Below are positions 21,386 through 31,749 of a DNA stretch of 64,000 bases, piece after piece. The stretch is taken from NCBI GenBank assembly GCA_030789695.1, contig CM061136.1, positions 136,350,448-136,414,447 of the forward strand. The letters are read 5' to 3'. A program made the position numbers and the translations under genes. The first letter of the stretch is position 1. Every line of letters starts with the position of its first letter. The notes beneath the pieces were generated by a model. That model worked only from the letters and a program-made list of their open reading frames with translations, did not search any database and was not told where the DNA came from. This stretch comes from Scilla litardierei. Lineage: Eukaryota; Streptophyta; Magnoliopsida; Asparagales; Asparagaceae.

Positions 21386-22091
21386 TGTCACGACCCGCTT
21401 CCCTAAAATGGAGGCGAGACGTGAAAAGGTCCGCACGGGAGTGGAGCTGTGAAGCCCCAAACCCGATAAGCGTCAATAATACATAAGCAGGTCCCTGTAA
21501 CCACAACAGAATAACAATAATAACACAAGGAGAGACTGAAATAAAATCTCACATCTCAAATATTGTCCAACAAGAAAATAATAAGTTCAGCGTCCAGAAA
21601 AGCCACCAGGCTAAAAGAAAAGAGTCTAAAGGCCCAGAACAAGGCCAACAAAAGCAACAGCAACAACAAGTATGGGTGCTACGCACCGATAACAAAACAA
21701 CCGTCTAACAAAAGTAAAACACAACGAAGACACTAGGACTGGTCCCCAGTGTCCACGTACTCCCCGTCAAACACAAGGTCGGGTTCGGCGTCAGCAAACA
21801 CCTCGTCCTCAACAAAGTACTCAGGCTCAGGATCTAACATGTGTCACCCAAAAGAGTAAAGGGGCACATGTCAGCAAGTCTAAAAGACTTGGGCAAGGAA
21901 ACTAGAAGTAAGGCAACTAACAACCTAGCAGTTTAGTATGCATGACATGGCAGTTATAACATGAGTGCACAATCAAGACATGGCAAGACAATTCGTACAA
22001 GAGAACAATCATCGGGACAAGACAAGACAAGGCAAGAGTAGCCACGCTACTATCAATCTTAATCAATTCACTATTCACGTTGTTTTGTAGA

Positions 22092-22235
22092 TGTTTACGC
22101 CTTACAGCTGAATGGTTTCACATCCGCTGAGTGGCCGCTTAACAACTACCCCAAACCCAAGAGTTTACGCCTTACCACTGCAGTTGCTGATCGGGCAGAC
22201 TCCCAGTTGATTGGTCGCTTAACTCTTACCCCCAA
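22092..22235. repeat. Two-unit degenerate tandem repeat in solo LTR S
   Basis: Two adjacent units of about 70-75 bp, each opening GTTTACGCCTTAC and ending TCGCTTAAC followed by TACCCC. Seen by eye; no function assigned. Confidence 0.55.
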
Positions 22236-23115
22236 TACCCACACGTAATGGAGCCAGGGTCCCCGCACAATGAACTCAGCTAGTGAGCCTGGGGTTGCCC
22301 CGCACATGAGCTCGCATTCTTAAACATTTGGCGTAGGGGTGCACCTAGTCGGAAACGAGCAATTCGGGCATTGGCTATCAACCAACACATGGCCCGCTTC
22401 TGGAACACGAGCCAGGAACACAAGCATTTGTAGCAAAGTTACGCAATCACAGAAACGCTTAAAGAATGCAATGACATGACAATTAATTTGCGTACCGTTA
22501 ATGGAAAGTAAACATGACATGGAAATTGTGCAACATGCTATATGTGTTGGAACTAGCTTCGTTGTCAAGCTAGTTCTCCAATTTGCGCCTAGGCGAGTAT
22601 CATTTCGTCGCCTAGCCTCTTTTACGCCTACTATGAGAAAATGGCCTAAAACATGACCTAAACCCTAAGTGGCAAGTTTCACTTGCCTAGCACCGGGGAT
22701 GGCGACTACTTCGTCACACGAATGCCAATCTACGGGGAAATCGCTGTTATGGGGGAAACAACATCAAACAACACGAAATTTATTAGGGTTTCACAAAAAT
22801 TATAAATAAGTTATAAAAACAACGGTAGATCGATTTCTTACCGAGAGGAGGCGGAAGAAACACTCCGGGGAACCCTAGGATCAGATCTGGAGAAGATTGG
22901 AGAAGTTTGGGGAAACTAGGGTTTTGGGGGATTTGGAGATTTGATGGATTTGGGTGAGATTTTGGGGAAGATGAGAGGTAGATGGAGTGGATGGATGGTT
23001 TGGATGATGGATTTAGGGCTTGGAATGAAGAAATGAAGCTTGGAGGAAGATGGGGCTCAAGGGGGAAGATTTTAGGGTTTTGGATCGTGTTGGGGAAGAA
23101 GAAAACGTTTGGGTT

Positions 23116-23128
23116 GGGTTTAAATAGG
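23116..23128 (-). promoter_or_regulatory. TATA box of solo LTR S
   Basis: Minus strand CCTATTTAAACCC, located immediately downstream in LTR orientation of the GACCGACTAG cluster, the same arrangement as in A, B, C, E and F. Confidence 0.5.
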
Positions 23129-23169
23129 ATGGGCTGGCGGCTGCCCAGAAATTAGGGTTTCAACACTGG

Positions 23170-23587
23170 TTAGTCGGTCAAAGAGCAACCACTGACCGAC
23201 TAGTTTGGCAACTAGTCGGTCGGTCGACCAACGCAGACCGACTAAGTGCAAACAGTAACTCCTGAACGAAAATAGGATTTTAGAGTTAGTCGGTCCATGA
23301 ACAAATACTGACCGACTAGTTTAGCATCTAGTCGGTCGATGAACGTTCTTAGACCGACTAACGATAAACAGTAGCTGATACAAAAATAAGATGATGAGTT
23401 AGTCGGTTAAAGAAGCATTGATGACCGACTAGTTTGCAACCTAGTCGGTCAACCAACGTTCTTAGACCGACTAACGATAAACAGTAACTCCTGGGAAATT
23501 TAGAAAGCTAACTAGTCGGTCCAAGAAGGATTGCCGACCGACTGGATCGTCATCTAGTCGGTCGGTGCCCCTTCTTATACCGGCTAA
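23170..23587 (-). repeat. Tandem array of GACCGACTAG / CTAGTCGGTC motifs
   Basis: Almost four units of about 114 bp starting near 23,170, 23,285, 23,398 and 23,513. Each unit contains GACCGACTAG followed closely by its reverse complement CTAGTCGGTC. The array lies just upstream of the LTR TATA box. The motif is unrelated to CACTCGGCCGAGTG, but the design is the same. Confidence 0.8.
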
Positions 23588-25411
23588 TGAGCACAAAAAG
23601 TTCCGATACGGAGCGCGGGGCCCCGGGATCGATTCCTAAGACTCCTAGGCTTGATCTAATAGTTAGATACGACCGTTATGAAGTCTGTCACGAGTGACAT
23701 ACTTCGAAATCGACAATCCTAAGGAAGAAATGAGAAAATACGACGAATCGATCGAAAATGAAATCTACGGAGACGAAAACCACACAAGAGGAGAAAATCC
23801 ACCAAAACATATATTATATTATATTAAATCTAGATACATGAAAAGCGGCCGTTACAGATTCGTAGGTTTCACAATTGCTAGACTTGAAATTCAGGTGAAC
23901 TAGTTGCAACTAAATGTAGAACCAAGCTCACGCTCTCGCGCTATTGCCGGTCTATAGCAAGCCTAGGGTAGGGTCCAATCTCTTACAAACCCTAACCTAG
24001 GCAAGCTAGCGTGAAGAACAACATCATCGTTAAATCGTATCTCGAGCCCACTCTCGTGCAAACTCGAGCTACGACCTAGGTTGGGATAGTTCCTACCCGT
24101 CCAATCTCTTGCAAACGGGTATTGGTATAGAATTACAATCAAAAACCCTAGTTTCGGTTCAATCTCTTGCAAACCGATTCCAGAGAAACCCAATTGTAAC
24201 CCAATTCGAATTTCTAGGGCTTCCTATCGAGTTGGGATCCAATCTCTTGCAAATCCCAATCGGTATGAATCCCTAGCTATTCGTATGAAATCAATCCAAA
24301 ACTAACCCTAATCAATTCTAGCAAGAATTTCATCAATTCATCACAAATTAGAAATAGGGTTCGTAGGGTTCATCCCTACGCCCTAAGACGATAAAACTAC
24401 TCACAATTCATATTGCAAATCATAAGAAATTCAATAATAAAAACAATAGAATTCATTGTAATAGAAAATATATCAATAAAAATGAGGTTTTTGATAGAAA
24501 GAGAGACAAACCAATGAAGATTCAATAGCATCCAACAAAATAGCACTTTTATCTCTCTCCAAAGAACCAAATATAATCTCCTAACAAGTATTCTAAAAAG
24601 GCTGCCAAAAGTATGAGAAAAAGCTCTCCAAACTAGGTTAAAAACTGAGGTTAAATACCCCCCCCCCCCCCAAATCGCCCAAAAAACTGTGACAAAATTG
24701 CCCATGTGCAGTTTGAAAATCGCACTTTACGCTACAGGCAGCGCGGCGCACTGGGCCGAGTGACAAATGTCACTCGGCCGAGTGACAGACCCTGACGGAT
24801 TCCAGTAACTTCGGACTTTTGGGGGTCGTCTCCTCGGGAGTCACTCGGCCGAGTGACTTTCTTCACTCGGCCGATGTGATTTCTTCATTCAGCTGAGTCG
24901 GAACTCGGGAGCTGACTGACGGATCACAGTAACTTCGGGATGTTTGCTTGCCGTCGTCGAGATGCCACTCAGGCGAGTGGTGTCTCCGTGCTCGACCGAG
25001 TGGTCTGGGGATGCTCGGCCGAGTGCACGCTGATATTCAATCTGCTGTGTGTCCGATCTGGCCGGCCGAGCGGGCTGTCGATGGTCGGCCGAGTGACTCC
25101 TTCACTCGGCCGAGTGGCATGCTAAAAATGCCCAATCTTTGTATTTTTGCTTCCTCGTCGCTCCTATGACGTTCTTTCTTCTTCCACTCCACTCCAATCG
25201 CAGAATTCCCCTCAAAAGAGTCACGGGTGACACTCCGGAGTGGGTGCATCTCAGAATCACTCCAAATCGCTCCAAATCTCTTGAAATTCGACAAAAACAA
25301 GAAATCGTGAAAAGCATCGCAATATTGTCGAATAATCTTGAAAAACGCGATATGGGCGATCTAAATGGCATGCAAACAAGCAGAAAAAAGGTGTAAAATA
25401 TGGAGTGATCA

Positions 25412-25416
25412 CGGTT
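25412..25416. other. Target site duplication of element B, right
   Basis: CGGTT, identical to 11,264-11,268. Confidence 0.95.
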
Positions 25417-26120
25417 GCGTCAATAATTTGCTTCATGCCCGGTTGGAGTCCATTGTAGAAACTGTGGACAAGCTCCCAATCTTCTATACTATGATGGGGG
25501 CATTGATGTTGTAAGTCCTTGAAGCACTCCCATGCTTCATAGAGGGTTTCTTGTGGTCCTTACTTAAAGAACATGAGAGCACTCCGTATCTTCACCGTCT
25601 TGGAAGGAGGGTAAAATTTGTCGACGAAGGCGCTTGCCAACTCATCCCAAGTGGTGAATGTCCCTTCCGCTTGCGTCCTTAACTAATATAAAGCTTTATC
25701 TTTGAGTGTGAAGGGGAAGAGTCGCAGTCGGATTGCATCAACGGAGATGCCTGGCATTTGGAAAGTGGCGCACTTGGACAAGAAAAGTTGGATGTGGTAA
25801 TGCGGATTCTCATGGGCATTCCCATGAAATGGGTCTTGTTGCATCAATACTACCAATCCCGTTTTCAGCTCAAAATTCTTGTCCGTCGCTAGTTCCGGCA
25901 TGGCGATGGATGAAGTGGTGGAAGAAGTCTTAGGCCGAAGCTTATCTCTAATGGATATGATCCTCGCCATTCGTGCAGATAGCTCCTCCGGTGTCTCCAC
26001 ACGGTTCATACAACCGTCCTCCGTAGCGTGCCTTCTCTCGGCTCTGATCCTCCTCACGGTACGCTCGATCTCTGGATCAAATAATATTTCCTCGGGGTTC
26101 GCCGTAGATCTCGTGTACAT
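25412..26120 (-). pseudogene. gag: Element A gag, N-terminal part
   Basis: Starts at 26,120 (MYTRSTANPEEI), 110 bases after the primer site. 145 codons are open, with NFELKTGLVVLMQQDPFHG and HYHIQLFLSKCATFQMPG, the start of the retrotransposon gag domain. Then come a TAG where B has Trp (about 25,682) and a TAA at 25,560-25,562 where B has Gln; copy C has a stop at that same Gln codon. The frame then runs into the duplication CGGTT and continues on the other side of element B at 11,268. Confidence 0.85.
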
Positions 26121-26230
26121 GCAAGGGAAAACAGAGTTTCAAGGGAAATGTTAGCACGAATAAGGAGTAAAAAGATTAAAAGTAACAAAAGAAAAAGAAA
26201 ACACTAAGTAAAGAGAATAAAACACTGTCC

Positions 26231-26250
26231 GATCCCCGGCAACGGCGCCA
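26231..26250 (-). other. Primer binding site, element A
   Basis: Minus strand TGGCGCCGTTGCCGGGGATC, complementary to plant tRNA-Asp, 6 bp (AGTTTT) from the LTR end. Intact. Confidence 0.85.
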
Positions 26251-26256
26251 AAAACT

Positions 26257-28067
26257 TGATCGTCGCCCGGTATGCACGCGCAACCGGGACGAGTGACTCG
26301 TAGTCTTACCGCAAGCACACGGCAAAGTGGCGGGCGGGTATCGAACTCAGGGAGGTGCAATGACAGTGTCTCGTTCTAATCACCTAGCTATCAAAATGGT
26401 CAAACGTAATTTGGAATAAAATTGTCACAATCGTTCGTATATCGCTGGAAATATCAATGAAATAAAACGCCTAGGGATAGGGAATCCCCACTACAAACCG
26501 TATCTCGTCGTTATGATTCGTAGGTCACATCATTGCTAGACTTGAATTTTGGGTGAACTAGTTCCAACTAAATATGAACCAAGCTCACGCTCTCACGCTA
26601 TTGCCGGTCTATAGCAAACCTAGGTTAGGGCCCAATCTCTTGCAAACCCTAACCTAAGCCGCTAGCATTAGGATCGACATCATCGTTCAATCGTATCTCG
26701 AGTCCACTCTTGTGCAAACTCGAGCTACGACCTAGGTTGAGATAGTTCCTACCTGTCCAATCTCTTGCAAACGGGTATTTGTATAGAAATACGATTAAAA
26801 ACCCTAGCCTTGGTCCAATCTCTTGCAAACAAATTCTAGAAAATTCCAATCGTAAATCTAAATCGAATATCTAGGGCTTCCTATCAATTGGGACCCAATC
26901 TCTTGCAAATCCCAATCGATATGAATCCCTAGCTATCCGTAATTTATCAATCCCAACCTAACCCTAATCAATTCTAGCAACAATTTCACCAATTCATCAC
27001 AATTTAGAAATAGGGTTCATAGGGTTCATCCCCATGCCCTAGGGCAATTAAACTACTCACTAATCATTATGCAATTCATAAGAAATTCAATAGAAAATTC
27101 AGCACAAATCATTGCAATAGAGAAATATTCAATAAAAATAGAGTTTTTGACAAGAAAGAAGACAAACCAATGAGATTCCAATAGCATCCAACAAAAATCC
27201 ACTTTCTAATCTCTCAAAAGCCCTCAATCTAATTAACTAAAAAGCTCTCTAAAAAGGCTGCAAAAAGTATCAAAAAGTTCTTCTAACCTAGGGCAAAAAC
27301 TGGGTTTAAATACCCCTCAAAATCGCCCAAAAAATCGTGACAAAAATGCCCCTGCGCAGCTCAAAAATCGCAGTTTACGCAGCAGGCGGGGCGGCTCACT
27401 CGGCCGAGTGACAAATGTCACTCGGTCGAGTGACAAACCCTGTACAATTACAGTAAGTTCGGGATTTTGGGGGTCTGTCTTCGGAAGGTGACTCGGCCGA
27501 GTGGATTTACTCACTCGGCCGAGGGGCAATTCTTGCTCGGCCGAGTCGGAGTCGTCAAAAAGCCTGTAAATTAAGAGTAAGTCGGCCGTTTTGAAGTGTC
27601 TTTTCTCATGCCACTCGGGCGAGGAGATTTCCATGCTCGGTCGAGTGGACTATCGTCACTCGGCCGAGTGCACACCTATTTTCTTTTGTTGATGTGTGTC
27701 TGGCCTGGTCGGCCGAGTGGTCTTCTTGCTTAGACGAGTGGGTAGTTCACTCGGCCGAGTGAGATGCTGCAAAGGCCCAATCTTCGTCTTTTCGCTTCCT
27801 CGTCGCTCCTACGACGTTCTTTCTTCTCCCACTTGTCTTCCATCGCCGAATACCCCTCGAAAGAGCTTTAGGTGACACTCCGGAGTGGGTGCAAATCCTC
27901 TTGATCTCAAAATCGCTCTGAATCACTCCATATCTCCTGAAATACGACAAAAACAAGAAATCGTGAAAAGCATCGCAATATTGCCGAATAATCGTGAAAA
28001 ACACGATATGAGCGATCAAAGTGGCATGCAAACATGCAGAAAAAGGGTGTAAAATACAGAGCGATTA
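26257..28067 (-). repeat. Element A 5' LTR
   Basis: 1,811 bp, pair of 2,238-4,049. Stem-loop array 26,620-26,916, TATA box near 27,303-27,313, palindrome cluster about 27,396-27,761. The outer end reads GCGATTA instead of GCGATCA, so the terminal CA has decayed to TA by a single C-to-T change. Confidence 0.9.
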
Positions 28068-28072
28068 GCATA
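28068..28072. other. Target site duplication of element A, right
   Basis: GCATA, identical to 2,233-2,237. Confidence 0.9.
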
Positions 28073-28086
28073 CCTATCTCCTAACA

Positions 28087-28835
28087 TCTTTCACTTGCAC
28101 TCAGGCCCATTTATCCAGGTATATCTTACCGCATTTACACATAAGTCTCTCTAGACTTTATGTGACAGAGCCTTCGTGAGTGAATCCGCTAAACCGTCTT
28201 TATTTATAGACTTAAGGAGTTTTCTATGTTCATTTTAGACCACACATTTGAATCTCATCCAAATAATTTCATTGGTCTCTTGGAATCCATAATTAATGTC
28301 TTGTATGGATCTCATCTAGCTCATCGTACCTTACGAGAATAATCCAAATAAGTTTTACTGGTTATTTAATCGGTTCATAATCATTTCTGATAAAGTGTCA
28401 AACTCTTTGACCACTTTGTCAAACCATATGTTCCGGCTCCTTGATACATCGCATGTTTTATATTCGCTCCCACTGACATTGAAAACTCTCTAGCCGGTTC
28501 ACATAAGTTCATTCTTCTAAATCAAATTTAGAAAATAGATTATACGTGAATTCTCCAGTTGTCATGGTCATCATGAGCATTTACATCAAGTTCGGTCTGA
28601 GTAGATCTGTACACATATGTTGGCGGGACAGCTTCATCATAATCTATTTATAGGAGTTAGGATGATAACCCTTCTCAACCAACATAAGTTGTACTTCACT
28701 ATTGTCTTTCTGCATCGATCTTCTTTCTTGAAGATTTACTTGCAGCCAATAAGAAACACTTTCTTTGGGCACATAAACTAAAGTCCATACTTTATTTACG
28801 TGCAAGGACCCTTTCGAATTGCATAAAACCATTTC
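28087..28835 (-). pseudogene. pol: Copia pol remnant (reverse transcriptase to RNase H end)
   Basis: Heavily decayed Copia pol on the minus strand. At 28,832-28,644 the open part contains NKVWTLV and VEKGYHPNSY, matching the usual start of the Copia RT domain (NKVWTLV and VAKGY). It is followed by IDYDEAVPP, which resembles the conserved IDYDETFSP, and by a HDNWRIHV-like trace of the first catalytic region. At about 28,150-28,200 DGLADSLTKALSHKV matches the C-terminal end of Copia RNase H (ADPLTKALP type). A PPT-like tract follows at 28,087-28,101, next to an LTR-like start at 28,086. The region between is short for a full RT-RNase H, so it is also deleted. Confidence 0.7.
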
Positions 28836-31730
28836 ATAGAGTCACTACTCTGAATGGCACCTTGGAAGTTGTTTAGGCCATCATAAACTATGATGTCGTA
28901 CTTGACTCTTCATCTCACGAGACTCGAGTAATCTTTTAACTTCCTAACGATTGATTTAATGAATATCTTATTGATAAGGTCCTCATAGAGCCTTATTAAG
29001 AACCTAGGCATTACTATCTGGGACTTAACCCAGAGGGAGGATTATAACTCAGAGTCACTTGCCATGCATCACACCATGTCTAACAAAGTGCGATTCATGC
29101 TCTCCAACACACCGATGAGTTAAGAGACTTGACCTGAGAGAAAATCACATTTTCTTTTAATTACGCAAGATTTATACAGCTAAGTATTCGACTCTTCGAT
29201 CCTATCGAATCAGTTCAAATACTTTTATCATTGTGTTCTCTATTTTATCAAACTTGTGTTTCATCCAGAACACGTGTCGTAATAAAATAAGAATACCTTA
29301 TCCTGGCTAACTTAGACTTGGGTCCGGGTACATCCGTATTTACCTAACTTACTAGTTCACAACTCATTCTCCCACTGTCTTACAGAGGGAATTTCGGCCA
29401 TCATACATTTGAGACAAGATTTACAAGTTTCTATTGACTTCATAATAAGAGAGGTCGGACCCCTCTTTATGTGACTTGTGAAGCTTAGTCTCTTTGGTAC
29501 GGCATAGTCTATTTAGCCATATAAGTTTTGTTATTATCTTGTGTATTCATGTATTAACATTTAATACATTATCGTTATACAAATTACTTATTGCTTCAGA
29601 AGCAAGGTGACGACATTCGCCAAAAATGTTAGACATCCTTTATGGTCCAAGAAACAACAATTGCTCCTTTTTCCAACACATATGACAATCTATTTTGTAT
29701 TAAGATTATCCTGAAGTCGTGACATCAAATATGTCACATTTTCAGTTCCTCCTACTTTTGCCTTCACTAATGATAGATAAAACTTTCTTTCTCAATTGAC
29801 TTTCCTTAATGCCTTCTTCCTTTTCTAAATCTCGTTTAGATATTACGCGTCTCAACAAAAATAATAGCCATGCAAACATCTCATGTATCCAAACGCTTGA
29901 GCTTTTCAACCTTGAGTGTGCTCAACAAGTTGCATGTCTCAAGATCCGGTTGGGATACATAGTCTTGCACCGCTCATGTACTCATCTTCAATTCAAACAA
30001 TTTGATCGAAGTTTCAAACTTTGCGGATCGAAACCGTTTTCTATACAACCTTGAGTTGACTCAACAAATTGTATGGAGAAATATGCTTTGAACATCAGTA
30101 TGTTCAAGCTGCCCCTCATAGAGGCGAGTGACAGGTAGCGTGCATTTATTTTATTGGACCCAGAGCTTAAGGAAATCATTGTCATTAAGCCTGTGCTAAG
30201 AAGGTCATTTTAATGTCAATCAGAACATAGTTTAGTCTATCAATTATAATTTGAGTTGATATTCCATTAACCAACCATTTGTACCAGTTAACTTATTCGC
30301 TTAGGATATTATGTTTGGATTCTATCGGTAAACATAGAACTACCCTAGTTTAGCATATGTTCAATTTTAAATATAGATAGAATGGCTTGTATCTAATTAT
30401 ATTCTCCCACTATTTTTGCGATCATTTTAGCCATAATAATGAACGTTTTAAGTAAATTAAATTTAATGGAAAAGAGATCCAACAACCCTGAGCCTCACAA
30501 ACTTGAGTGTGCTCAACAAATTGCTTGACTCTGCGATTGGTAGATGACTCTTCATCAATCATATCATATATGATTCTCTTGTTGATTTTTTACCCATAGT
30601 CACTTATGATCATGAGTATGCTCATCCAAATCACAATGACTAGTCTAGTCGGACCCTTGTTTTCATGTCTAGCCTAACTTACGCTGGCACTCAGTGTATG
30701 GGCACGACGCGACGGTTTGGGTTAAGGCTAGACTACATCTCATGTATTGAGAAGTTGGTTTCCATAAAGTAGCTATGACATAGCTTGAGTGTGCTCAACA
30801 ACTATAACATAGAACCTATAGTTACCAACCTATAAAACAAAGAGGGTTACGGCTAACCTTGAAGAAGATTTTTAACGTAATTGACTAGATATAATCGAGG
30901 TGTCACATAATCATAATTCGTATCCTTGCGGTCCAGCGGAACACGGCCAGGGATTTGACTAGGCCAGGATCATTATCCTAAGTCAAGTAAGGGTGATCTT
31001 CAACACTAGTCAAAACACACTAGACCAGATCATGGTCCATTGAAGGAAACTTATTATTCATATGTGTCATGTTCGATTAGAAATGGCTTTATTAAAACTA
31101 GTTAATCATATCAACTAGTTGAATCCTAAATTCGAAATTATTAGGATTGGTTAATAACTTTTATTAATGTCATTATCAACTATAAGGATTATTAAGGTGC
31201 TATCCTAATCAAGTATTAGGCATTTTAAAATTCAAGTTGCAACAATTTTAAATCACAGCATTTTGTTCGAAATTAGTATTAAAACAATTAAAATAATTAT
31301 TTAGAGAGGGCTACCCTAAACATGAATTTAATTTGTTGCAACAATTTTTAAAACATAGCATGTCCAAAAATTATCTCATAATATTTCTGGAAGTTTTAAT
31401 GGCTATCCTAATAGTCTTTCTTGAATTATCACATAATCAAAATTAACTAATATAACCATTAAAACATTAACTAAACAATTTAGCATGGCATGCAACTTAA
31501 AATTAGCACATAAATCTCAGTTACATCAATAATTATCAAATAATTATAAAGATCTAATTTTTAAAATTATCACATGATTTTAAAATTAAATCTAATTTTC
31601 TAAAACAATTTTCGAAAATAAAAACATTACTTAAAACGAAAATTTTAAAGTTTAAATAAAACCTCCATCTAATGGAGAAGCATGATGTATCATATACAAT
31701 TTATAAATTGCAAAACTGTAGATCAATGTA
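28836..31730 (-). other. Decayed Copia gag-protease-integrase region
   Basis: About 2.9 kb between the Copia RT remnant and the primer site, the right length for gag, protease and integrase. It is AT-rich, especially beyond 31,000, and has no frame that I can recognise. Four copies of an inverted motif near CTTGAGTGTGCTCAACAA lie at 29,911, 30,050, 30,502 and 30,784. Confidence 0.5.
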
Positions 31731-31748
31731 GACCTAGTTCCGATACTG
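31731..31748 (-). other. Primer binding site of Copia element K (decayed)
   Basis: Minus strand CAGTATCGGAACTAGGTC, close to TGGTATCAGAGC plus AGGT, the initiator tRNA-Met site used by plant Copia elements. It starts one base after the LTR end. Confidence 0.65.
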
Positions 31749-31749
31749 C

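Larger units (their letters stand above)
21386..23856 (-). mobile_element. Solo LTR S of a Ty3 element
   Basis: 2,471 bp, TGTCACGACCCG to CGGCCGTTACA on the plus strand, flanked by an exact 5-bp duplication, without primer site, polypurine tract or coding sequence. This is the mark of an LTR left after recombination between two LTRs. On the minus strand it begins TGTAACGGCCGC, like the LTR of element G at 62,325. It has its own repeat cluster upstream of a TATA box. A short acidic frame on the minus strand (about 21,740-21,840, with VEDEVFADAEPDLVFDGEY) is coding-like but unassigned. Confidence 0.85.
11269..25411 (-). mobile_element. Element B: Athila-like non-autonomous LTR retrotransposon inside A
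   Basis: Minus-strand element of about 11.7 kb after removing the solo LTR S (21,386-23,856 plus duplication). LTRs are 11,269-13,070 and 21,128-25,411. Gene order equals A and C: gag-protease (20,987-18,225), internal cluster and TATA, ORF2 (17,020-15,002), 3' non-coding region, polypurine tract. No pol domain beyond protease. B and A are distinct subfamilies: the LTRs align along their length but differ clearly, for example in the first 40 bases. B is younger than A because it interrupts it. Confidence 0.9.
21128..25411 (-). repeat. Element B 5' LTR, interrupted by solo LTR S
   Basis: The LTR spans 21,128-21,385 and 23,862-25,411 (about 1,808 bp without the insert and its duplication). The five-stem-loop array is at 23,961-24,259, the TATA box near 24,648-24,659 and the palindrome cluster at about 24,750-25,116. 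A run of 14 C at 24,658-24,671 next to the TATA box is a local expansion not present in the partner LTR. Confidence 0.9.
2238..28067 (-). mobile_element. Element A: Athila-like non-autonomous LTR retrotransposon, interrupted by B
   Basis: A minus-strand element with LTRs at 2,238-4,049 and 26,257-28,067 and 5-bp duplications on both sides. After removing nested element B (11,269-25,411 plus its duplication) it is about 11.7 kb. In element order: 5' LTR, tRNA-Asp-like primer site, gag N-terminus (26,120-25,412), rest of gag and protease (11,268-9,211), internal palindrome cluster and TATA box, ORF2 (7,997-5,995), AT-rich 3' region, polypurine tract, 3' LTR. No reverse transcriptase, RNase H or integrase sequence can be found. 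The gag and protease resemble the Athila branch of Ty3/gypsy (inference from DLG-type protease and tRNA-Asp-like primer). Confidence 0.9.

Noticed and set aside
21386..23856. Solo LTR S as a complete small LTR element or a DNA transposon
   Set aside because: No internal LTR pair, primer site or polypurine tract; TG/CA ends and a 5-bp duplication fit a single LTR.
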